From contig NC_088322.1 of NCBI RefSeq assembly GCF_910592395.1, positions 7,435,431-7,499,430 of the forward strand: a stretch of 64,000 nt of DNA. Direction: 5' to 3'. This DNA comes from Lineus longissimus. Taxonomy: Eukaryota > Nemertea > Pilidiophora > Heteronemertea > Lineidae. The position numbers and the translations under genes are program-made. This document shows, piece after piece, positions 20,282 through 33,076 of this stretch; position 1 is the first letter of the stretch; each line of letters begins with the position of its first letter. Under the pieces are notes generated by a model. The model did no database searches and was not told the DNA's origin. It saw only the letters and a list, made by a program, of their open reading frames with translations.

Positions 20282-21001
20282 TTATGCCTTTTCGAGTTGT
20301 TCTGTTGTCACCCATTCGTCGAAACGAGCCGGCCAACCGACGTAATGGACAAAATATTCGGTTTTATTTTTTCGCCGGCGTTTTTTCAAAACATCAACGC
20401 GGAAGGAGGTCTTATCATCCGGGCGCTGTATTCGTTGCATCTCCTCTTCCTAAAAACTTCCCTCTATGAGCTCCCCGTGCTCGTCTCGTAGTTTATACGT
20501 TGGTGGTTTGGTATTTCGACGATGAGCCACCACAAACCACTCTGTTGTGTATTGGGGTTTGTAGCACTTGCCAAAGACCTGGGCAACTTGGCTGACTCTG
20601 ACGGTGTCTCCCAACTCAAACGCAAATTTAGTCTTAGTCGGAAATTCTTTCCCGTATAGGTGGAGCCATAAGGCTTTTTCCTTGTCAACGGTAACTTCGT
20701 TCGGGGCCAATTTCGTTATTCTGTGTACAGCGTTGTTGTAACTCTCGACTAGAGCGGGCAGGGCGTCTACGTAACGATGGGTATTGTTTTTCGTAATGAA
20801 TTTATAAACTTTAGATTTCAGGGTCCGGTTCCATCTTTCCGCTAGCGCCGCCTTTGTTTCGCTGTGGACAGAAAACAGTTTAATTCCAAGGTCTTTTAGT
20901 AACTTCGAAACGTTGGCATTAAAAAATTCCCGCCCCTGGTCTCCGTGGAGGTACTTCGGATAAACCTTTTCCCGGAGGAAGAGGTCTTTTAGAGCCTGGG
21001 C
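20282..21001 (-). pseudogene. 5'-truncated integrase with internal stop (copy B)
   Basis: Same truncation point and same in-frame position below the spliced gene's TAG as in copy A. A TAG at about 20,450 interrupts the segment between the catalytic core and the chromo-like tail. GDQGREFF and AERWNRT motifs are kept. Confidence 0.85.
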
Positions 21002-24000
21002 CTACTCGCTTTCTAGGCACTGGGCCTTATTGACGCGTTTCGCGTACTCTGAAGAGCGTACGAAAACCTTGTGTTGAACTTCTTTTTCTAAAATTAGCTC
21101 AATAAAATGTTCAAAGCCTGCGTGAAAATATTCCCTAAAATTAGCCCGTCCCGTTTCACTTGTTAGATTAGAATATAAAAATGAGTAGTGATTGGAAAGA
21201 AACCGAGTCACGTTGAGTTCAGCCTTGGATAGTGCTAGGTTAGTACGAGCCCGGAGACGATGAAATAAGGTCCCCTCCTCTGCAGCGTCCGCCTCTTGGC
21301 ATAAGAAACTGTTGAAGTCTGCTCGCTCGCCCTGCTCGCTGCTATCATCCTCGCTAGTGCTGGGTGGATCCGTATCAAACGACGTATTTGAGACGACTTC
21401 CTGTGGTGTGGCCACCCCACTTACACTCGCCCGATCAGAAGCGGATTCAAATCCCTGCACTTGTATAACGGGCGAGGAACATTTTCTGCGCGAGGGATGC
21501 TGACCCTCTTGATACTTCTTCTTCTTTGATTGAGAGGATTCTTTATCACGCACTCGGTTTTTCGTTGAAGCTCGATGCTCATTTCTTTCGGGTTTAGTTT
21601 TCTTATTTTTCGTCGACGGGGTACAGACCTGCAGAATCAAGCAACAACAAAAAACATGATAGAATATAAGAAAATGATATTGTATTAACAAAACAGAAAT
21701 CTATATGTTGAAAGGTGTATCTCCTGTTTGCCGATTTTATTTAAGTTCAAACGGATCTACGGGGGCATAAGAAATACCCGGTTTTGAAATCAAGAACGAA
21801 TATTATTTGAGTTTAGCAGCGTAAAAACGGAATTTGGCCTATACTCACTTGAAGATGAGATTCACCGCCGTCGACGATACTGCAGACGACTGGCGACGGT
21901 GATGGAGCGGACGGTCGTTCCTTCTCCGCTTGCTGCGAATCTGCGTGTTGGGCCTTAGCCTGAGGGAGATGTTTCGTCTCCGAGTTTGTGAATCGCCCTT
22001 CGCCATCTTCTTCAACAATATGAAGGTGCTCTACTCTCCTAGCCCTTTTGGCCTTTTTCTTTTTCTGATGATGAACATCATTTGTACCGACTGGGGCGGG
22101 GGTGGTGGATACTTCCTTTAAAGCAATGGTCGGTCCTTCCTCGAAACACATCACTCGCGGCACTGTCTGTAAAATGAAATAAAAGATTATAGTTGTCAAG
22201 ATATTTTCATCCCCGCGCGCAAGAAAGAAGCAGCGTTAAGGGCTGTGCGGCGCATACTGAATGCTTAATACTACAGGTTCCTACCAAAATAATGGAATAG
22301 GCCCGTATACTCACTTGAAGATGTGATCCCTCGACTGTACATAGGACGGACTGATGATCATCGTCCCTTCTTCGCTTTTTCTTTTTTTTTTCTGTGGCTG
22401 AGCATCCGGCGCACTAATTGTAGCGAGGGCTAGGGTTTCTTTAGCATTCATGGTCGCGGGGTCCTCCGCGGGCCGCTGTTCGTCGTTTAAATCATCTTCA
22501 TCTGCCTCATCATCATCGTCTCCACCATCCCTTTTACGTTTTTGGATCAATTCTCGCTGAGTACCGCTTGTAGGGGCCGGTATCAGGATGGGGGCTGCTT
22601 CTTCGGTCCTCGCGCCTTGATTGATGACCGAGTCGTCTTCGGAGCACACTTGTGCAACAGACTGCAAATAGAGATAAAATTACTGGCACATCATCGCCTA
22701 GACATTAATTACCTCCAGCTAAAAAACAAACGCTCGCTCACGGCTTAGGTATAGAGTAGTATTGTATGTATGTATCAGCGTTAAAACGGAATAGACATGG
22801 CTATATACTCACTTGAGGGTGTGATTCGCCGTCGCCAGTGATACGGGGCTGCTGATCGTCGTTTGACACTAATTGTTCGTTTGTCGACACTGCTTGCAGC
22901 GGATCGGTGGCTTGTTCAACCCTCGCACCATTGTTGACCGACTCGGCGTCGTCTTCGGAGCACACTAGTGCAACAGACTGCAAATAGAGATATAATAAAG
23001 TACTCACTGCATGGTAGATCGTCGGAACCAATCTCTCGGGCACATTGTAAAGGTCCAAAACACGCCTAGACATTATTTAACTGCCGCTAAAAACAAACGC
23101 TCGCTCGCGGCTTGCGTGCCGCTATCATACCTACGGCGCTCTTTTTTGATTTTGATTGATTGAACCAGGCGTATAAAAATCACATCTATTAATTGTTTTA
23201 ATTAAGTAAGACAACTTACCGTTTGAATGGGCCAAACAAGCTCTCCGGCGTCCCGGATAGTGCCATCGGTGAGCGAGGTTGCGACAACTTCGCCTTCAGT
23301 GTCTTCTTCGATGGGCGATAGAAGTTTAATATCAAAATTTGAAAATGAATCAATAATATTCCTCATGTGAGACGGCGACGACGACAACGACGACGGGGCA
23401 GCCTCGTAACCTTTTTCGCATTGGTGATCAAGTTCGTCCCGCAGCGGTGTTCCCGCGACGCTCTCGGCCTCAGAAGACACGAATATAGCCTGGTGGGGGG
23501 CCAGTCGAAGCGCCTCTAACTTCTCAAAAGATACGAGGAAATATCTCCCTCGAATCCAACAGGACTTGCTAAACAAGTACCTTGGAATGGTGGCATTCGC
23601 CTCCACATTCGTGTCGAATGCAAACCCAGTATCATCAAATTCGCTCGACTTGTCTAATTGTTGGTTTAAAAAGTTCAATATAGAAAATACCCATTTAAGA
23701 GTATTTTTGTCGAAAGAGGAAGAAGACCAATCAGCCCAATCGGAGCTTTTTGTCTTCTTCTGGCAAAAGTTCCTCACGAGTGACAAGAAACTCAGAAAAA
23801 CATCGACTCGATTGTCCTCTTGTCCTCCAGAAAATAACGGCACTAAAATGTCAGATCTTATCAAATCACGCCCAAATTTCATCATCGTAGATTGGAAATC
23901 TTGGGTCACATTTTCTAATTCTGGCCATTCACTCGGGCAATATCCGAGCCAGAAGTCGTTTACATTCAGGTTATCACGGCAAACAGCAGAACACCTAATG

Positions 24001-24293
24001 TAAAGCGTATCATCGCACCGGTCTCCACCAGAAAAATAATGTCGCTCCGAACAATCACCCGCAATGGAAAACACAACCCTAAGTCCAGAATAGGAAGCCA
24101 CCTTATCGGCTAGGCTCTGAGAAAAGTGGTCGTCGAGTACCTGTCCCGAAATAGCCTCGATCACATCCAGAAACGCAAAGGTTACTTTTCCATCCACAGT
24201 TATTTTTGGCACTAAACGCACGAGTTTAGTAAATAACTGGAAAAAATCACACGCAAAACTATTAAGGCCAACTTCTTGTCGTACGTGTTCCAT
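21002..24293 (-). pseudogene. Second copy of the spliced tandem-exon gene, one exon fewer and one frameshift
   Basis: Predicted exons: 24293-23220 (358 codons, a 3-codon longer Ser run than copy A), 22977-22813, 22661-22315, 22166-21849 and 21628-21002. Splice sites match copy A. One of the duplicated exons is missing as a clean unit of about 440 bases. The exon 22661-22315 is 347 bases instead of 348 because a T run near 22,383 is one base shorter, so the full transcript would be frameshifted. Because all exons are phase 0, a transcript lacking that exon would keep frame; there is no evidence that this happens. Function unknown. Confidence 0.6.
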
Positions 24294-24361
24294 TGTCTAC
24301 TTCGGCGAATTAGTTGTAAACCTTGCCCGTAAATAAATCAGTCTCCTCTCGGAAAGATCTT

Positions 24362-25148
24362 CTAATCTTGAAATGAATCGAGATTCAGCTTCGCCGTAAT
24401 GTCTGCAAAATTGAAAAAATTTTCTTGATAAAAGCCTGATTAAGATTAAGCTACTCCCGTTTACAGTCCCAGATAAAGCGGCATTATTGAAAAATCGAAT
24501 AATTGCTGTAGCCTTTTTGTCTCCAGAGGCCGAGTGATTATTATGACGTTGTAAAAAATATATACCTCTTAGTAAGTCCGGGATTTCCGAGGCGAATGGG
24601 CGTTGAATATACACTAAAATTCCTGTTTTGGCGGTAAATTCGTGAAAAAATTCCTCGAGAGCTAGTAATACTGCATCTTCTCTAGATTTCACAAAAACCC
24701 TGATCAACTGTTTAAACCACACTGCTTGTGGTGAATTGTTCTCAAAACTCAAACCTCCTTGTATCAGTTTAAAAACGGCATCTCTCGATTTGAATCGGAT
24801 TTTTTCACAAACTGTCGTTTTTGGGGCATCCTTCATACGTTCAGAAAAACAAGACACCCTAGCTTCGACGAATCGTAAAATCCGCTTGAATCCTGGTCCG
24901 AGCAACCAATACTCAAAATCTTTGACAATATAGATTGACAGAAACCCTGATTTTGAAACACCAATAGTGAAATCGATGAATTGGCGAAAAGCCCACCCGT
25001 TTGAAAGTTTTACTCGAGAGATAAGTCGCTTATTTCCGAAAACATTTTCTAAGTCTACGCACAACTCCCGTCCGGGTGGCTTATCGAAATTTATAAGCGT
25101 TTATCCGAGTTTGCAGTTAATTATTGATTTAAGAATGAAAAAACTCAT
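24362..25148 (-). pseudogene. 258-codon ORF homologue, disrupted (copy B)
   Basis: Matches 10,850-11,626. A G-to-A type change near 25,103 makes a stop codon close to the N-terminus. A 10-base insertion near 24,435 changes the C-terminus. An internal Met gives a 255-codon ORF, but with a foreign tail. Confidence 0.7.
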
Positions 25149-25740
25149 CTTTTCTGGAAAATCTTAGACCGTTCATTCTGCAAAGACTCCGCTGCATCAG
25201 TTTTCTGAGAAAAAATATTTTACTTACTTGGAAGAGGAATGTTTTTTGGATTAGAACTATTCGACGATCGATCGATCAATAGCAGCAGCAGTAGACAAAA
25301 TCCTGCAGAAAAAAAAAGGTTACAATTACACCAGGAAATAAGAAGGATCCCGCAGCTTGTGAGTAGAGTATAATTTCTGCACGGAGAATAGTTTGCGATA
25401 CTTACTCGAAAATGACAGAATATCCAATCGACCAACGACCACAACTAGCAGATATCTTCTCCAGAAGGCATGATTATCAAATCCTGCAGGTGAAAAATGA
25501 AGGTCCTTTACTATTAAATACACTAGGAAGAAGAAAACACGCGGTGTGAATAATAATAATTGAAAACTGGGGACTGTGTGACTTGGCGTGTGACTTGGCA
25601 CGCGTCTAATATCCTCCAATGACACAGATTCTGAGGGGGAAAAAATGTTTTACTTACTTGCTGTTGTTACTCTTCCCTAATAAATCACAGCTAACTTTCC
25701 GCAAATCAGCAGCTCCAGTAAATAACGAACGATACTTTGT
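25149..25740 (-). other. Candidate 5' leader exons (copy B)
   Basis: Counterpart of 11,682-12,140, with the same GTAAGT donors. An extra segment of about 80 bases near 25,415-25,495 and a lost A-rich tract differ from copy A. No open gene supported. Confidence 0.35.
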
Positions 25741-27208
25741 CAGCTGAGCTAAAAATTGGTTAATTTTCAGGAGAGAGACTAAAACTTACCGAAGTTTGTC
25801 GTTTATCTCGTCCGTTAATCCAAATGCCTAGTATGAATCAGTTCAAAAACAAGACGTCTCCGAAAGGGTTCCCGTCAATTTTTTTTCTTCGAAATTGTTT
25901 CCTCGAATGAATGTATACATCACAATTTTCCTGTCTTTCTCCATTAATGTATTTATGAAGAACAATGTATCGATCTCATGATTTCCGACAATTCTTGTCA
26001 AAATTCGACAATTTTAAAAGTGGGGGGAAATCTTTCAGAACGCTCAGCCGCGCCAGAGGGAAATGAGCGAAATGAGCTCTGGGGCGTTGGTGATACTTCG
26101 GCTAGAAGAGATTATTCTGTGACGTCCACAAAAATACCGATCACCATTGGTTTAGAGCGAGCAAAGAATCGTGTCAAGGTCTCGATCTGCATTCAGGGGC
26201 TCTTCCGAATCGTAATTAGAGCTAATGTTCGCTTTATGCCAACTAAATCATGGTAAATGGAGGATTTCATTCCCGCGAGCAAGATAAAATTGTCATCAAA
26301 TGATATATTGATGATTACGAAGCTGGGGTGTTGTTCGCTTTTGGCCAACTAAATCATGGTAAATGGAGGAACTCAAGGCCGCGAGCAAGATAAATTCGTC
26401 ATCAAATGATATATTGATGTTTACTACAAAGGTTTGGCCAACAAAATGCGCTGTAAATGGAGAAACAAAAGGTCACGAGCAAGACGAAAAACACATCATG
26501 CTGTCTATTTCAAGCTGAAGCTGATAACAAAATGCGCTGTAAATGGAGAAACAAAAGGCCACGAGCAAGACGAAAAACACATCATGCTGTCTATTTCAAG
26601 CTGAAGCTGATCGACTAATACTCGCTCAGATAAATGGCATAATTGTACACAAAATGGTAATAAGTTAGCCATCGCTGCTCCTCGATCAAGGTCTGATATC
26701 ACACAAGCATTTTTGTGTCTCGCTCAAAAACCACAGTATGCCTTGCACTGAAACCTGAAAATCAATAGTGCAAACCCGTGTAGATATTTCTAAATCCCAC
26801 TCATATTGACAACGCAGTATATAGCCATGGAAAATGCGGTCTGTGTAAAACGGGTTCGCCTTAGTGCTACATTATTTTTCGCATAGAGAGAATGTACATT
26901 GTATACGGCAGAATCAGCTCAAAGTCAAATTTGGGTGAGATGGACCATTAAGTGAGGCGCGCAATGTACAGAAAAATAACCTGCATTTCTTCAGCTGTAT
27001 GGGCGGAGGTAAGGGAGACAATATATCGTTGGTAGATCAGTAAGTGGAAAAATGGGAAAACATCAGTTCTGTTACCTGGAATTTCCATTTTAATGTCTTT
27101 CAGACCAACATACATGTGTATTTTGAATGCAAATGCAACGAAAAATGGGAAGTCCATTTGCGTTTAAAATGCGTTGCCATTTTTGCGGCATTTGCATTAA
27201 AAACGTGT
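25741..27208. repeat. Non-coding right region of copy B with tandem repeats
   Basis: Bases 25,741-26,000 are not present in copy A. From about 26,010 it parallels 12,150-13,443: two rather than three units of the 105-bp repeat (about 26,240-26,430), then two units of the 86-bp repeat (about 26,440-26,610). No gene supported. Confidence 0.7.
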
Positions 27209-27340
27209 AGAACTGATTTTTCCAAGAGTCCTGAACGGGTCCGGTCTAGTCCACATTTTAAAACAGAATCAAAGTGCTCCTAGATTCTGTGTTGGATTCT
27301 GTTAATTTAGACGAAAACAGTTGGATTCTGTTTTAAAGTA
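27209..27340 (+). repeat. Direct repeat R, copy 3 (partial)
   Basis: Same core and same fusion to the inverted capsid fragment as at 13,444-13,578, with a small internal deletion (GGTCTAGTCC instead of GGTCTATGAAATCC). Confidence 0.85.
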
Positions 27341-27783
27341 CGGGGAACTAAAGATTGGATTTTACCGCGAAAAATGTGGTGAATGGATACATGACGCTCT
27401 TTCGGGGGAGCAAGTTGTGGCCGGCCAACAAGAGCAACGACATATCACTAGACGACTATGTGGACGGATATGCCTATACGTCTTCAATTTAGCGCCGGAT
27501 GACGCGGGATCGAGTGCTTTCCAACTCGCAAAAAATGGTGATGTCGGAGTGGAAATCAAGCTATCCATGGCCACCACCGAAACAGTGAATCTCATAGTTT
27601 TATACGAATACGATTCTTTCGTGGAAATTGATGCCGATCGAAACGTGTATTACAGTCACGGCGGGGTGAAAGGAGCAGAAAAATAAATATGAACAAACAC
27701 GAACTGAACGTTTTAATGAAAAGACACCCGGGGACACGAAACATTTTTACCAAGGCGGTGTCCAGTGATACTATAAAGGTGAA
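27341..27783 (+). pseudogene. Inverted capsid 3' end and protease start (copy B right end)
   Basis: Reverse copy equivalent to copy A bases 1244 down to about 811, followed by the same ATAAAGGTGAAGG filler seen at 13,579-14,490, then directly repeat R. The capsid portion is open for about 121 codons in the plus direction but lacks the N-terminal three quarters. The protease remnant stops after about 25 codons and has no catalytic residues. Confidence 0.9.
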
Positions 27784-27972
27784 GGAGAACTTTCGAATTT
27801 ACGTTGTTTTTACCGGCCAGAACTGATTTTTCCAAGAGTCCTGAACGAGTCCGGTCTATGAAATCCACATTTTAAAACAGAATCAAAGTGCTCCTAGATT
27901 CTGTGTTGGATTCTGTTAATTTAGACGAAAACAGTTGGATTCTGTTTTAAAGTGTGATTTTCATATACTACT
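27784..27972 (+). repeat. Direct repeat R, copy 4 (right boundary of the viral region)
   Basis: 189-bp match to 14,539-14,727, ending in TTTTCATATACTACT at the same base. The next base begins a satellite that has no counterpart inside the element, so this is the right border of the integrated material. Confidence 0.85.
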
Positions 27973-30760
27973 CACCTCCATTGTCCTACCAACATGGTGA
28001 CAGAGATAAAGTAGTCTCAATTAGACCACACCAGGACTGTTACCTTCACTGTCTTGCAAACAGGCTGATGAAGTGGAGACAGTCAACGTCCCTACCAAGA
28101 TGGTGACAGAGATGACACAGTTACAGACACACCAAATCGGGCCTGCTAATTCCACCTTCTTGCAACTTCGTTAATCAAGTGGATACAGTTGCAACTAGAA
28201 CGAATTAGGCCCAGTGTCTCCATTGTCCTGCCATAGTGGCAGAGATAAGATAGGCACTATCATGCCAGACAGGGTTCGATACCTCCACCGTCTTAAGAGC
28301 GAGGTGATGAAGTTGAGACAGTCACAATCAGGACAAATCCGGCCGGGCATTCCCATTGTCCTGCTAAGATGGGGAGAGAGATGAGGCAGTCAAAACCTGA
28401 CCACATCGGGCCCGTTCCCTCCATCGTCTTCCGAGTGAGGTAATCAAGTGGAGACTGGCACAACCAGACCAAAACAGGCCTGGCACCTCCATTGTCCTGC
28501 CAAAATGGTTACAGAAATGAACTAGTCTCAATTAGACCACACCGGGACTGTTACCTTCATTGTCTTGCAAACGAGCTGATGAAGTGGAGACAGACACAAC
28601 CAGAGCCAATCTGGCCTAAGATTCCTACCAAGATGGTGACAGAGATGACACAGTTTAAACCAAACCAAATCGGGCCTGCCAATTCCACCATCTTGCAAAC
28701 TCGTTGATCAAGTGGAGACAGTCGCATCTAGAACGAATTGGGCCCAGTGTCTCCATTGTCCTGCCATAGTAGTCACGAACAGGCCACACAGGGTTCGATA
28801 CCTCCACCTACTTGCAAACGAGATGATGATGTGGAGTCAGTCACAACCAGAACCAATCGGGCCAGGCATTCCCATTGTCCTGCTAAGATGGGGAGAGAGA
28901 TGAGGTAGTAACAACCTGACCACACAGGGCCCGTTGCCTCCATCGTCTTCCAAACGAGGTAATAAAGTGGAGACGCACAACCAGACCAAAGCAGACCAGG
29001 CACCTCCATTGTCCTGCCAACATGGTGACAGAGATGAAGTAGTCTTAACTAGACCACACCAGGACTCACCGATGGGGAGAGAGATGAGGGAGTCACAACC
29101 TGACACATCGAGCCTATTACCTCCACCTACTTGTAAACGAGATGGTGATGTGGAGACAATCACAACTTGACCACATCGGGCCTGTTACCTCCACCTACTG
29201 GCAAACGAGATGATGATGTGGAGTTAGTCACAACCAGAACCAACCGGGCCTGGCATTCGAATTGTCCTGCTAAGATGGGGAGAGAGATGAGGTAGTAACA
29301 ACCTGACCACATCGGGCCCGTTCCCTCCATCATCTTCCAAACGAGGTAATCAAGTGGAGACTGGCACAACCAGACCAAAGCAGACCTGGCACCACCATTG
29401 TCCTACCAACATGGTGACAGAGATGAAATAGTCTCAATTAGACCACACCAGGACTGTTACCTTCACTGTCTTGCAAACGAGCTGATGAAGTGGAGACAGT
29501 CAACGTTCCTACCAAGATGTTGACAGATATGACACAGTTACAACCACACCAAATCGGGCCTGCTAATTCCACCTTCTTGCAACTTCGTTAATCAAGTGGA
29601 TACAGTTGCAACTAGAACGAATTAGGCCCATTGTCTCCAATGTGCTGCGATAGCGGCGGAGATAAGATAGTCATTATCATACCACACAGGGTTCGATACC
29701 TCCACCGTCTTAAGAGCGAGGTGATGAAGTTGAGACAGTCACAATCAGGACAAATCCGGCCGGGCATTCCCATTGTCCTACCAAGATGGGGAGAGAGATG
29801 AGGTAGTCAAAACCTGACCACATCGGGCCCATTCCCTTCATCGTCTTCCTAACGAAGTAATCAAGTGGAGACTGGCACAACCAGACCAAAGCAGGCCTGG
29901 CACCTCCATTGTCCTGCCAAAATGGTTACAGAGATGGGGAGAGAGATGAGGTAGTCAAAACCTGACACATCGAGCCTATTACCTCCACCTACTTGTAAAC
30001 GAAATGATGATGTGGAGAATATCACAACTTGACCACATCGGGCCTGTTACCTCCACCTACTTGCAAACGAGATGATGATGTGGAGTCAGTCACAACCAGA
30101 ACCAACGAAGCCTGTCATTCCAATTGTCCTGCTAAGATGGGGAGAGAGATGAGGTAGTAACAACCTGACCACACAAGGCCCATTCCCTCCATCATCTTCC
30201 AAACGAGGTAATCAAGTGGAGACTGGCACAACCAGACCAAAGCAGATCTGGCATCTCCATTGTCCTACCAACATGGTGACAGAGATAAAGTAGTCTCAAT
30301 TAGACCACACCAGGACTGTTACCTTCACTGTCTTGCAAACGAGCTGATGAAGTGGAGACAGTCAACGTTCCTACCAAGATGGTGACAGAGATGACACAGT
30401 TACAACCACACCGAATCGGGCCTGCCAATTCCACCATCTTGCAAACTCGTTGATCAAGTGGATACAGTCGCAACTAGAACGAATTAGACCCAGTGTCTCC
30501 ATTGTCCTACCATAGTGGCAGAGATAAGATAGTCACGAACATGCCACACAGGGTTTGATACCACTACCATCTTGCAAACGAGCTGATGAAGTGGAGATAG
30601 TCAACGTTCCTACCAAGATGGTGACAGAGATGACACAGTTTTACAACCAAACTGAATCGGGCTCTACAGGGATGGTTCTTCAACCTGCAAACGAGACGAC
30701 AGTGTCAACATCTCACAAGTTATCAAATCACGCTAAACAACACAAAGACAACAAAAATTA
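27973..30760. repeat. Complex satellite, about 105-110 bp units in higher-order arrangement
   Basis: Diverged units alternate the motifs CCATTGTCCTGCCAA, ATGGTGACAGAGATGA, ACCACACCAGGAC, CTTGCAAACGAG and GATGAAGTGGAGACAGTC. Longer blocks recur: the segment starting CATTGTCCTACCAACATGG is at about 27,979, 29,396 and 30,258. ORFs through it are fortuitous. Confidence 0.85.
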
Positions 30761-32418
30761 CAATTTATACAGTTTTATTCATTGAAGTACTTTTTCAATA
30801 CATGAACGAAATTATCTACTAAAATAATGTTATCCCACAGGACTAAAAGATGCCAAACCACCAGTAATCCTGCCTTGAATAGTCATCAACCGATCCTTTA
30901 TACAACATCCCCCCTAGGCAGTGTCCCTCCAACACGGCACACAAACAGGTCCTTAATCATACCAGTACAGCAGAAAATTCCCTTTGTCTTAGCAGACAAA
31001 ATAACCTTTTTGACCGAACAGCAAAGCGAATTCTCTGTCACTTACGATCAAGCGGCCCACGAGAGCCGTACTTTAACAAACAGAGGGTGAGACAAAATGC
31101 AGTGATCTCCACGAGTTACTTTTATAGCAGGGTGGCTTCAGTTTTAAAGCAGGAGTTGGCCAATCCCGACTGATGCTTACATGCAGTTAAATGTTATTTT
31201 TGAAATCATCTCAAAATTAATTGAGTAAATGGGACCCTTTTTGCAGCCATTTCTGAAAAACACTTTACAAGGCCCACCAAACATTCCTAACATGCCTGAA
31301 AAGGCCCACCTCAAATCATGCACATGTCTGACGGGGCCCACCTCAAATCATGTGCATGATGTATGTTAGACAGATCAGGAAAATCTTTGGACACCACCCT
31401 GCTTCAAGATAACCTCGTGAAAAACACTGCCAGGCAAGCAAAGGAAATGTGTTGGGATTGCAGGCACTTTACACAAGTTCTAAAGGTACAGTGACTCCGA
31501 AACAGGGCTCAACGAAGAGCAATGTACAGATCTTGGAATTACAAGTGGCTCTGGCAGACCCTGTATAATCGGTCCTCGTCAATGACCATGGCGCTGTTAG
31601 AATCAGGGTAACCCACGGTCAATTATTTTTAGCACATCAGACCAACTTCAAAGTTTCTAAAGTAATTATATATTTGTTCACACTTGTACCCCGCCAACAT
31701 ACTCGTCCACATTTCCAAATAAAATAATCTATAGACAACCCGCAAACACCTCACACTACCTTCGTAAGCACAGTGTAAAACACCTCATCAATAAACGTTA
31801 TAAATATCTCGGTGGACCCTCAAAAATATGACACTTTCGCTCATACAACACCACCCGTCAAAAACTCATTGAAAAACACTGGACATGGTGTTGACATTGG
31901 TGTCACCATGGTTACATGGCAAGTCTTGGGCCTGGTTGTGGCAGTTTTATAGAAATAGACAAAAAACGCAGCCAATACCAGAAGTATTGGCATGTTCCCT
32001 TCCCTGGAGTACAGTGCACACCGGCAACTAAATCGCAAGAGACCAAAATTCTGTTTAGTTTTTTCTGTATTCTCTCTTTGACCTATGGAACTAGCACAGA
32101 AGGCCCATTTGCATGAAACAGAACTGAAGCTCCTTGTACAATGTACCTTGTGTCTCTGCCAAGGGAATGATAAACGAACCCATTTAAGTCAGAAACATGA
32201 GTAGCTTGCAATTGACTCTACCTCCAGCGGAAGATAGGAGTCACTTCCTGGTTTAGGCCAATAATCTAACTGGTGCCAAACTGAAATGGGGTGTATTAAC
32301 ACTTATCCCGCTTTAGGAGGAGGAGGATTGATACCCCCTGGAGAACATCACGCCCAAGTGCAGAGAGAATTCAAAGAAGATGCATCAGCACATATCAAAT
32401 CAGAGATTCCCTAGTTAT
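30761..32418. other. No gene recognised
   Basis: Unique-looking host sequence. An 87-codon plus-strand ORF at 30,827-31,090 and others have no recognisable features. Confidence 0.5.
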
Positions 32419-32538
32419 TGGGTGATATGAATAAAGACTAGCAAATGCTTTTATCTAAAACTCCATGTACATTTACACTAGGCCTTTCTGTACAAAATTG
32501 AAGTAAAAGCATTTGCTAGTCTTTATTCATATCACCCA
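32419..32538. repeat. Foldback element with perfect 35-base arms
   Basis: The left arm 32,419-32,453 (starting TGGGTGATATGAATAAAG) is the exact reverse complement of 32,504-32,538, with a 50-base loop. Weaker complementarity continues outside (AAATCAGA). This is probably a small MITE or the collapsed remains of one. Confidence 0.85.
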
Positions 32539-32944
32539 TTATCTGATTTTGAATTGTCCTGTTCGCTTATAAAACGGCGAACTAAGCGTCTACCCTACTT
32601 TTATCCCCAATGGTTAATGGGTGCATGCAACTACATAACCGCCAAACCAACTTCTACATTAGGTATTGTGCCACAATTATGGCCTTCGTGGTTCTTCTTC
32701 AGCGTTCGCTCTGCACTTGGAGGTGAATTTCTCCAGGGAGCATTTCTCCTCCAACGAGGGATGAGCATTTATGCTCGCCACAACGGTTTATTAAAGGGAC
32801 CAATTAAGTTTATTGGCCAAGTGACTCCGACTTTGGCCAGAGGTAGAGTCCACGCAAGCTACTCATGTTTCTCACTTGGTGGGGTCTTGCTCTGGCACAG
32901 ACACCAAGGAACCTAGGTTTTATGTTTCATGCGAAGGACTGTGA

Positions 32945-33076
32945 AGAGCCAGGAATTTTAGTTCCTTGAAAGCCACGCCAGTTCATCAAGAAATACAATC
33001 CTGGGTTCTCCCCGGGATTGAACTGGGGCCTTTTCGTGTGGTAGCCAGCAGAGTTACCACTGGCCCATGTGGCTTC
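32945..33076 (-). mobile_element. tRNA-derived SINE, copy 1
   Basis: On the minus strand it shows a pol III A-box-like segment (33,045-33,063) and a B box GTTCAATCCCGG near 33,012-33,026. A second copy lies at 45,533-45,656 with the same 3' unit, CGTGGCTTTCAAGGAAC. It is not a functional tRNA; no complete cloverleaf is seen. Confidence 0.75.

Noticed and set aside
32945-33076. A functional tRNA gene
   Set aside because: A and B boxes are present, but there is no complete cloverleaf or acceptor stem, and a second copy with the same tail makes it a SINE.
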